DNA from: Porticoccaceae bacterium
GTDB taxonomy: Bacteria; Pseudomonadota; Gammaproteobacteria; Pseudomonadales; Porticoccaceae
Assembly: GCA_028822155.1 (NCBI GenBank)
Contig: JAPKEJ010000013.1
Location: forward strand, 1-46,169
Length of the DNA stretch: 46,169 nucleotides
Reading direction: 5' to 3'
Shown here one piece after another: positions 39,960-46,169 of the stretch. The notes under the pieces were generated by a model. That model did no database searches and was not told the DNA's origin. It saw only the letters and a program-made list of their open reading frames with translations. How positions within the stretch are numbered: position 1 is the stretch's first letter; each line of letters begins with the position of its first letter. The position numbers were made by a program, and so were the translations under genes.

Positions 39960-41261
39960 TTATTGTCGATAAAACCGAATCCCACTACCCCAAAGACGTT
40001 TAAAGCCGGGCCATGGGTCAGCATATTGATTATCTGCCCCCTGATATTGCTCAACACTCTCTCGAGTCGGTAGGTAGTCGCAGCGAGCCTTATCATTTTT
40101 AACATGACAATCTAAAAATGCCAGCGTCATATGCTTGTTGACTCTATTGATTGTCTCGATATTCCAGCTAGGATCGACGTAATGTCCAAGTTCAAAGTCG
40201 GAATCAAAGGAGATGGCTGGGGCTGGATGACCGGCAATATTATGGCGAGCATTTTCATAGACCATCATGTAATTGTGTTTTGAACCCGTTCGCTCGTAGA
40301 GTTTTTTAACGCCATTTTCAAAACCCGAGGTATTATCCTTGTCACCGGCTACATAGAAACTGGGTACGCTAATTTCTGCCATAGCTTCGATATCATGAAC
40401 ATCTAGTTCACCACCCCAGGGGGCAAAAACCTGAAGGGCTTTCCATCGTGGATCAAGTTCCTCTTGACCTGCGAAGCAGGAATTTAACCGAAAGGGTAGG
40501 AGACTTGCGAACACAGCGGGAACGCCAATTTTCTTCAATTGTTCTGATTTAAATCGATAGCAGCCACCGACAGTGTTGATTGCAGCAAACCCACCCATAG
40601 AATGCCCGATAATTGCGGCATTGTTGGTGTCCATGCGGTCCTGTAATCCTTCTATGGGAAGGGGTTCATCTGGCTCAGCGAAGTAATTGAGTACAAATTG
40701 CTGATCGCGAGCTCTATTGTATAGAGTGCTAATAAAACCAGAGGCCCGTGTATCATCATCAAATACTTCTGCATTGGTAGAGTCTTTGTGGTCAATGCCG
40801 ACAACTATATATCCGTGGCTCGCGAGGTGCTCTCCCAGATAAAACATCTGTGTCCGGTAACCTGTAAAACCATGTGACAGAAGAATAAGTGGAAACTGAC
40901 CACCAGTGATAAGTGCAGCATCACGATAGGCTAATCCCTGTAATTCGAATGGTTGGTGCAGTCGTGTGACATTTTTATAGGTAGCCTTTAATGTATCATC
41001 GGTGGAGCGTGTCGACATGTCTGCTGGATACCAGACTTCAAGTACCAATGGTCGGCTAGTTGTGGTGATAAAGTTGCTTGTGTTTAGGCGGTTATGATCA
41101 ACGATATTAATGGTGCTAGCACCTATGTCATAGGCGCCTAAAAAAGCTAATTCGGGCGTGATTGGCGGCTGGTTGGTGTAAAGGTCTTCAGCAGTGATGG
41201 CATTACTGCTTATTAAAATCGTACTGATAAATAGAATGACTCGCGGCCAATTTATGCTCAC
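39960..41261 (-). CDS. Secreted alpha/beta hydrolase, platelet-activating-factor acetylhydrolase-like
   Basis: A 433-aa exported esterase/lipase-fold enzyme. The signal peptide is MSINWPRVILFISTILISSN ending near AITA. The oxyanion-hole region is LILLSHGFTGYRTQ, the nucleophile is Ser221 in IIGHSMGGFAA, an acidic residue is in YVAGDKDNTSG, and the His is in ENARHNIAG. The Ser-containing elbow and flanking motifs resemble PF03403 PAF-AH and dienelactone-hydrolase-like proteins. It uses a GTG start, supported by AGGAGGAG six nucleotides upstream. It is on the same strand as the second SSS symporter, so the hydrolase may release a solute that the symporter imports (inference). True substrate unknown. 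Confidence 0.87.
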   Translation of the reverse strand: MSINWPRVILFISTILISSNAITAEDLYTNQPPITPELAFLGAYDIGASTINIVDHNRLNTSNFITTTSRPLVLEVWYPADMSTRSTDDTLKATYKNVTRLHQPFELQGLAYRDAALITGGQFPLILLSHGFTGYRTQMFYLGEHLASHGYIVVGIDHKDSTNAEVFDDDTRASGFISTLYNRARDQQFVLNYFAEPDEPLPIEGLQDRMDTNNAAIIGHSMGGFAAINTVGGCYRFKSEQLKKIGVPAVFASLLPFRLNSCFAGQEELDPRWKALQVFAPWGGELDVHDIEAMAEISVPSFYVAGDKDNTSGFENGVKKLYERTGSKHNYMMVYENARHNIAGHPAPAISFDSDFELGHYVDPSWNIETINRVNKHMTLAFLDCHVKNDKARCDYLPTRESVEQYQGADNQYADPWPGFKRLWGSGIRFYRQ

Positions 41262-41448
41262 ACTGAACTCCTCCTGAGAACTTAATTTCTACTGTTGCGT
41301 ACTTTTTGACGATCAGTGCTGATGTTGGTGTGTCTAATTTACGTTATTGTTGTTGGGATATTAAATTAAAATCAGGTCATTAATTAGGATGATATCTTAG
41401 TCTATAAGTTTACATAATATTCATCTTAAAACCACATGGGGTTGTTCA

Positions 41449-41640
41449 GTGCCTGAATGTGCAAAACATCCAAGTCTGATTGGGCAGTTGGTTTTTATCA
41501 CCGGCGGTGCAACGGCTAGCGAAGAGCAACCAGATGCGGGTAGTTTATTTATTTTTCAAACCAATATTACAGGTATAGCAGATCCATCATTCTTGCCAAC
41601 TTGTGCTCCTCGACATGCGATTAATAGTGATTTGAGTTAG
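41449..41640 (+). pseudogene. Relic of a short-chain dehydrogenase (sugar dehydrogenase type)
   Basis: A 63-codon open frame from a GTG reads KHPSLIGQLVFITGGATA, closely matching the start of NAD(P)-dependent sugar dehydrogenases (SLxGxxVxITGGxxGIG). The sequence then loses the Gly-Ile-Gly of the cofactor loop and continues as ITGIADPSFLPTC, which resembles a later segment (xxFLPCDLRD) of the same family. An intact enzyme is about 250 aa. This looks like an internally deleted and truncated gene. It lies just upstream of the Gfo/Idh operon, where a sugar dehydrogenase would make metabolic sense. Chance similarity is possible in a stretch this short. Confidence 0.45.
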
Positions 41641-41745
41641 TTTGATATAAAAATTGATAATGGACAGTAGACTGAAGTGCAAATTAGTCTCACTATGGCG
41701 TCTTATCGTCACACCCTTGACATTAGATTATTTGGATAGCAATAA

Positions 41746-42957
41746 GTGAGCAAGCAAAGGTTACGTTTTTTCGAGAAGTCGGTGGGCCAAAGACATATTA
41801 CAGATGCGGATAAGTATCTGTACAAAGCCCCAGAATCTACTTATAAATTGGTCATTATTGGCACTGGCACTATCGGTCAGGAGCACATGTATGTCGCGAC
41901 TCTATTGGGTCGTGCATCTATTCACGGCATCTATGACAGCCAAAAAGAAAGTATGGACGTCGCCGAGCATAATTTTAGCAATTACAGCGACCAATCACTA
42001 ATGCGTTACTCCGATTTAGTGTCCGCATGCAATGATCCTGAGGCTGATGCTTTAATGATCTGCACGCCCAATCATACGCATTTTGAGATTCTCAACGTGG
42101 CGATGCAGTCGGGCAAGCCAATTTTTCTAGAAAAGCCAATGGCAACAGACCTCAGCGATGCTGATGCAATTGTTAAAGCTAATGACAATTACGCCTCTTT
42201 TATTCAAATTGGTCTGCAATATCGCTATAAGGCGCAGTACGTAGAAGCATTTCATGAAGCGCAGACTCGCACGTCTATTGGGGCCATTAAAACCATTAGT
42301 ATGAGTGAGCATAGACCGCCTTTTTTAGACAAAGTGGGGCAGTGGAACAAATTTAACAAAAATAGTGGTGGAACTCTGGTCGAAAAGTGTTGCCATTACT
42401 TTGATTTGATCAACCAGATGGCTGGTGCAATGCCGGTTAGGGTCTATGCCTCAGGGGGACAAGCGGTCAACTTTTTAGACTTTGATAAGGATGGTGCCCC
42501 TGCTGATATAGATGATCATGCATTTGTCGTGATCGATTATGCGAACGGCGTGCGGGCTAATTTTACTCTTAATATGTTCTGTCATGACTTTACGGAAGAT
42601 ATGATTGTGTGCGGCGATAAAGGTCGGCTGGTAACCCAAGAGGTGTTCAATATCCATCAGCAGCAACCATCGACTGCGACGGTTGCACTAGAGCTTGGTG
42701 AGTGGGGCGCATCAAAGCAGACTGATGTGACCTACGCCCGTGAAATTGAGCAGAGTGGGCATCATGGTGCAACTTACTATGAGCATATTGCCTTTGTTGA
42801 TCAACTTGATGGCAAAGCCAGTCAGTCAGCCACACCCGTACAAGGCCTGTGGTCAATGATTGTTGCTAGCGCGGCGCAGTATTCCATGAAAACTGAGCAA
42901 GCCGTAGACGTCAAAGCCTTTATGCATGACAACAATTTATCAAAATACCTTAGATAA
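41746..42957 (+). CDS. Gfo/Idh/MocA family NAD(P)-dependent oxidoreductase
   Basis: Oxidises or reduces a sugar, sugar alcohol or inositol-like substrate. A 403-aa cytoplasmic protein with an N-terminal Rossmann fold (LVIIGTGTIGQEHM) after an extra 35-residue N-terminal segment. The family's FLEKPMATDLSDA motif supplies the catalytic-site Lys, and a C-terminal alpha/beta domain contains the GGTLVEKCCHYFDLINQM stretch with a candidate catalytic His. It uses a GTG start without a strong ribosome site. It is the first gene of a tight operon: the aldo/keto reductase starts 12 bp after it and the dioxygenase follows. Substrate unknown. Confidence 0.9.
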   Translation: MSKQRLRFFEKSVGQRHITDADKYLYKAPESTYKLVIIGTGTIGQEHMYVATLLGRASIHGIYDSQKESMDVAEHNFSNYSDQSLMRYSDLVSACNDPEADALMICTPNHTHFEILNVAMQSGKPIFLEKPMATDLSDADAIVKANDNYASFIQIGLQYRYKAQYVEAFHEAQTRTSIGAIKTISMSEHRPPFLDKVGQWNKFNKNSGGTLVEKCCHYFDLINQMAGAMPVRVYASGGQAVNFLDFDKDGAPADIDDHAFVVIDYANGVRANFTLNMFCHDFTEDMIVCGDKGRLVTQEVFNIHQQQPSTATVALELGEWGASKQTDVTYAREIEQSGHHGATYYEHIAFVDQLDGKASQSATPVQGLWSMIVASAAQYSMKTEQAVDVKAFMHDNNLSKYLR

Positions 42958-42969
42958 AATGGATTACAC

Positions 42970-43947
42970 ATGAATCAAACAATAAATGTAACAGGTCAGG
43001 TTATGCCCTCTGTAGGTTTGGGTTTGTGGAAGCTTAACCTTGATGAGGTTGCAGATACGGTCTATAACGCCATTAAGGCTGGCTATCGGCATTTAGATAA
43101 CGCGGCCGATTATGGCAATGAAAAGCAGGTGGGCGAGGGCATTGCAAAAGCGATTGCTGACGGCCTATGTTGCCGCGACGATTTGTGGATTACCTCCAAG
43201 TTATGGAATACCTTTCACCGCCAAGAACATGTCCAAGCGGCCTGTGAGAAGTCACTTGCCGACTTAGGTATAGATTATTTCGACCTATATCTCGTTCACT
43301 TTCCCATTGCCCTTAAGTATGTAGACTTTAATGATCGCTATCCGCCTGAGTGGATTTTTAATCCTAAGGGTGAGCATCCTGCTATGGAACCTGATGCGGT
43401 ACCCCTCAGTGAAACATGGACAGCCATGGAGAGATTGGTTGAGAACCAACTGGTGCGTAAAATTGGTGTCTGTAACTACAGCGCAGTGCTTCTTCATGAC
43501 CTAATGAGCTATGCGAGAATAAAACCAGCGATGTTGCAGATAGAATCTCACCCATACCTTACACAAGAGGCTTTAATTCGCACAGCACAGTCCTATAACA
43601 TTGCTGTAACGGCATTTTCGCCTTTGGGCGCACTGTCTTATGTCGCTCTGGATATGGCAACAGCTGATGATTCCGTACTAACTGAGTCTGTGGTTATTAC
43701 TGCGGCAAAAAGGGCGGCTGTAACGCCGGCTCAGGTAGTTTTGCGCTGGGGCGTACAGCGGGGTACGGCGGTGATACCCAAAACGAGCAAGCTAGAGCGT
43801 CTAGTGGAGAACCTCTCTCTGTCTGACTTCAGTTTAACGGATGAAGAAATGGCTGCCATTTCGGCGCTTAATCAAAACCGTCGGTTCAATGACCCTGGCG
43901 ACTTTTGTGAAGGGGCATTTGGTTGCTTTCACTCGATTTATGACTAA
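42970..43947 (+). CDS. Aldo/keto reductase (aldose/xylose reductase type)
   Basis: NAD(P)H-dependent carbonyl reductase of 325 aa. The AKR tetrad is complete: Asp43 and Tyr48 in HLDNAADYGNE, Lys77 in WITSKLW, and His110 in LYLVHFP, the same residue numbers as in human aldose reductase. FPIALKYVDFNDRYPPEW closely resembles fungal xylose reductases, and VIPKTSKLERLVENL supplies the cofactor phosphate-binding Lys and Ser. Reduction of a sugar aldehyde to a polyol, or the reverse, is likely. It starts 12 bp after the Gfo/Idh gene, so they are co-transcribed; the two dehydrogenases may act in sequence on one sugar or cyclitol (inference). Confidence 0.92.
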   Translation: MNQTINVTGQVMPSVGLGLWKLNLDEVADTVYNAIKAGYRHLDNAADYGNEKQVGEGIAKAIADGLCCRDDLWITSKLWNTFHRQEHVQAACEKSLADLGIDYFDLYLVHFPIALKYVDFNDRYPPEWIFNPKGEHPAMEPDAVPLSETWTAMERLVENQLVRKIGVCNYSAVLLHDLMSYARIKPAMLQIESHPYLTQEALIRTAQSYNIAVTAFSPLGALSYVALDMATADDSVLTESVVITAAKRAAVTPAQVVLRWGVQRGTAVIPKTSKLERLVENLSLSDFSLTDEEMAAISALNQNRRFNDPGDFCEGAFGCFHSIYD

Positions 43948-43963
43948 GGGAGGTTGATTTTTG

Positions 43964-44941
43964 ATGGGCTCAATTAACGTAAAAAAAATCGCCTTAGGTA
44001 CTCAACAACAGTATCAAGATAGCGTTTTCCCGCTGGTCTATTCGGGTCAGGGTTGCTCTGATCTTGCTGCGGTGACAGATTGGCTTCAGGAGCATAGGGA
44101 TCAGCTAGAAGATGAGCTAACAACTCATGGGGCTTTGTTGTTCAGAGGCTTTGGTGTTACCGATGATCAGGGGTTTGATCGTTTTATTCGTTCGTTTGAT
44201 TGGCCTAGCTTTACCTATGAAGATTCTCTCTCTAATGCCGTTCGGCATAATCGCACCGAGCTAGTGTTCACCGCTAATGAAGCGCCAGCATCGGTATCAA
44301 TTTTTCTTCATCACGAAATGGCACAAACGCCTATTTACCCATCAAAATTATTTTTCTTTTGTGAACTGGCGCCTGACTCTGGCGGTGCCACACCTATCTG
44401 CCGCTCTGATATTCTCCTGGCGCATTTACAGGAAGAGATCCCCGATTTTCTTGCCGACTGCGAAAATAAGGGCTTACGCTACTCACAAACTATGCCGGCA
44501 GAGAATGATTTGGAATCTGGTCAGGGTCGCAGTTGGCGCAGCACATTGAGCGCAGAAAGTATTAAAGAGGCCGAAGCTAAGCTGGCGCGATTAAACTATG
44601 AGTGGCAATGGCAAGCTGATGGAACACTTAGCGTAACCACACCTATATTACCCGCCGTACGCATAACAACTGATGGGCGAAAAGTTTTTTTCAATCAGTT
44701 GATTGCAGCGTTTCGAGGCTGGCAAGACGCCAGAAATGTGGGAGAAAAATCTATATGCTTTGGTGATAGATCGCCCATCAGTAATGATGATATGGCAGTA
44801 GTCATAAGGATCGCTGACGCACTAACTTTTGATATTCCTTGGCAGGTCGGAGATATAGCCTTGGTGGATAATTTTCTTACCATGCATGGCCGTCACCCTT
44901 TTGAGGGGAAACGTCGAGTGCTTGCATCGCTAGTCGCGTAG
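43964..44941 (+). CDS. TauD/TfdA-fold Fe(II)/2-oxoglutarate dioxygenase (SyrP/clavaminate-synthase-like)
   Basis: Hydroxylase of 325 aa from the ATG at 43964, with GGGAGG ten nucleotides upstream (an in-frame TTG three bases earlier is equally open). The iron site is His-x-Glu in LHHEMAQ (about residue 117 and 119) and a distal His in TMHGRHPFEGKRRVLAS, whose Arg would hold 2-oxoglutarate. The ELAPDSGGATPICRS segment and His-x-Glu rather than His-x-Asp place it with SyrP-like/clavaminate-synthase-like enzymes, not with taurine dioxygenase TauD. It is the third gene of the Gfo/Idh operon. A substrate related to the two upstream dehydrogenases is inferred; none can be named. Confidence 0.87.
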   Translation: MGSINVKKIALGTQQQYQDSVFPLVYSGQGCSDLAAVTDWLQEHRDQLEDELTTHGALLFRGFGVTDDQGFDRFIRSFDWPSFTYEDSLSNAVRHNRTELVFTANEAPASVSIFLHHEMAQTPIYPSKLFFFCELAPDSGGATPICRSDILLAHLQEEIPDFLADCENKGLRYSQTMPAENDLESGQGRSWRSTLSAESIKEAEAKLARLNYEWQWQADGTLSVTTPILPAVRITTDGRKVFFNQLIAAFRGWQDARNVGEKSICFGDRSPISNDDMAVVIRIADALTFDIPWQVGDIALVDNFLTMHGRHPFEGKRRVLASLVA

Positions 44942-45025
44942 CACCTATGATCAGAATCAATTTAACCATTATGGAATACCTTTATCTTGCTACACTCGCC
45001 GTTTTAAATTCCTAGGAAAAAATAG

Positions 45026-46169
45026 ATGCAATCTCAAGTAGTTATTATCGCGTTAGCCTTTTTACTTGCAGGCTGCGGAGGGGGAGGAGGCTCTTCAGCG
45101 CCTATTGAAGCCCCGGTAGCACAGTTGCCGCCAACTATTAGTCAGCTTTCTTTTCTTATGGTCGAAAACACAGGGTTGGAAAGTGATCTGACACTGACCG
45201 AGCTTGATGGAGTTTTTTCTGGTCGCACACTCACCAACGCACCTATTAACGAGCTTGTTGCTAGTTTTCAGCATGATGGCGCCTCCGCCAGTATCGACGG
45301 TGTTACTCAGGTTAGTGGTACTACTGTTAATGATTTTACGGACCTTGTGGCCTATACGATAACGGGCACAGATGGCCAGACCACGAGTTATGAGGTGGAT
45401 TTAACTAAGTTTACAGATCTTCCAATTGTTTATCTCACGACAGATTACTATGCGGCTATTGATTCTAAAGAAAACTATATCCCTGGGGATACCTCCATAA
45501 TTGGAGGTCGAGATTTTGATAATTTAGCTCAAGTAGAAATGAAAATTCGTGGCAGAGGTAACTCGACCTGGGGCTTTCACCCCAAAAAACCTTTCCAGAT
45601 GAAGTTAGCTGATAAAGCAGAGTTCCTGGGCATGCCAAAGGACAAAAAGTGGCTGTTTTTAGCTGAGTACTCTGACAAAACGATGCTGCGGAATAAAATA
45701 TCATTTGAGATGGGTTATATCAGTAACTTGGATTGGACGCCCCAAGGGCGCTTCGCCGAGGTGTATATTAATGATGAATACAACGGTACTTACAATATTA
45801 CGCAAAAGGTCGAAGAGAGCGATAACCGTGTTGCACTAGGTGATACCGGCTATTTACTCGAGCTTGATCAGTTAGAGCGACTAGATCCGGATGATGTTTA
45901 TTTTGAGAGCGTTATCACTAACAAATTCTTAGTTAACATAAAAGAGCCAAACCTCGAACGCAACAGCTCTGAGTATTTTTATATTAAGACGCTGATTAAT
46001 GATTTTGAAAATACGATGTTGGGATCTACTCCCATGACATCTTACTTTGCCGTTGCGGAAACAACCTCCGATAATGTTTGGGATGTGAACTTGAGCCAGA
46101 CGATGACGCTAGTGCCTGATTCTAATTACACGGTGTCGTTTAAAGCAAAGTCATCGATTTATCGTACGA
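45026..46169 (+). CDS. CotH kinase-family lipoprotein, incomplete at the window edge, running into a CBM-like sequence
   Basis: A start at the ATG 45026 with TAGGA nine nucleotides upstream opens a frame that stays open for 381 codons to the edge. The lipobox LLAGC (Cys17) is followed by a Gly/Ser linker. Residues about 35-130 form an Ig/DUF5018-like domain (ISQLSFLMVENTGLESDL ... TDGQTTSYEVDL). The CotH domain begins with KIRGRGNSTWGFHPKKP near 175 and continues through AEYSDKTMLRNKISFEMG and VYINDEYNGTYNITQKVEES to YIKTLINDFENTMLG. The expected DVDSFIDW-type second half does not follow; instead the frame reads VWDVNLSQTMTLVPDSNYTV, a pattern of CBM4/9-like modules. Members are secreted surface proteins; some CotH proteins phosphorylate proteins. 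The join could be genuine or an assembly artefact. Confidence 0.8.
   Translation, partial: MQSQVVIIALAFLLAGCGGGGGSSAPIEAPVAQLPPTISQLSFLMVENTGLESDLTLTELDGVFSGRTLTNAPINELVASFQHDGASASIDGVTQVSGTTVNDFTDLVAYTITGTDGQTTSYEVDLTKFTDLPIVYLTTDYYAAIDSKENYIPGDTSIIGGRDFDNLAQVEMKIRGRGNSTWGFHPKKPFQMKLADKAEFLGMPKDKKWLFLAEYSDKTMLRNKISFEMGYISNLDWTPQGRFAEVYINDEYNGTYNITQKVEESDNRVALGDTGYLLELDQLERLDPDDVYFESVITNKFLVNIKEPNLERNSSEYFYIKTLINDFENTMLGSTPMTSYFAVAETTSDNVWDVNLSQTMTLVPDSNYTVSFKAKSSIYRT

Noticed and set aside
43964-44941. TauD/TfdA-fold protein as taurine dioxygenase TauD, which would add a second taurine route
   Set aside because: It has a His-x-Glu rather than His-x-Asp site and SyrP-like motifs, and it sits in a sugar-type oxidoreductase operon 14 kb from the taurine genes with no tauABC nearby.

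Overview
The window reads as chromosomal DNA of a free-living, heterotrophic marine Gammaproteobacterium (SAR92/OM60/Cellvibrionales-like; the lineage is inferred from gene content, and no marker gene is present). Features pointing this way are a TonB-dependent receptor, secreted peptidases and glycosidases, several sodium-coupled symporters, taurine (C2-sulfonate) dissimilation, and CotH-type surface lipoprotein. I see no rRNA, tRNA, CRISPR, phage or insertion sequence. One CDS runs off the right edge.

Region A (0.1-8.7 kb): a secreted S9 prolyl-oligopeptidase is divergent from a TonB-dependent receptor whose predicted outer loops are extraordinarily tyrosine-rich. The receptor is followed by a beta-propeller-like protein. 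Facing these are a two-gene unit, an aspartyl/asparaginyl beta-hydroxylase-fold oxygenase and a TPR-sulfotransferase. This looks like a peptide-uptake or protein-modification locus and is my main candidate for an undescribed system.

Region B (9.2-16.6 kb): a lipoprotein GH2 beta-galactosidase, an S12/beta-lactamase-fold serine hydrolase, a DUF885 lipoprotein metallopeptidase, a small DUF962 (Mpo1-like) membrane protein and a cupin.

Region C (16.7-32.6 kb): a sulfur/sulfonate island. A Tat-exported molybdopterin sulfite dehydrogenase and its partner c-type cytochrome (+ strand) lie near a minus-strand run: taurine-pyruvate aminotransferase (tpa), YeiH/SuyZ-type sulfate exporter, AGCS sodium/amino-acid symporter, sulfoacetaldehyde acetyltransferase (xsc) and phosphate acetyltransferase (pta). 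Together they give taurine -> sulfoacetaldehyde -> acetyl phosphate + sulfite -> acetyl-CoA + sulfate, with sulfate export. A DUF3604 lipoprotein, an FAD-dependent oxidoreductase, a secreted protein of unknown function and a neutral ceramidase flank or interleave these genes. No TauR-type regulator, tauABC/TRAP transporter or alanine dehydrogenase is in the window.

Region D (32.8-44.9 kb): carbohydrate-linked genes. An SSS symporter and a GH36 alpha-galactosidase, a small helical protein, a YghU-type glutathione-dependent oxidoreductase, a second SSS symporter with a PAF-acetylhydrolase-like hydrolase, a short relic of a sugar-dehydrogenase-type SDR, and a compact Gfo/Idh - aldo/keto reductase - SyrP-like dioxygenase operon.

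Region E (45.0 kb to the edge): the start of a lipoprotein with an Ig/DUF5018-like domain and a CotH kinase domain, which appears to run into a carbohydrate-binding-module-like sequence before its domain is complete.
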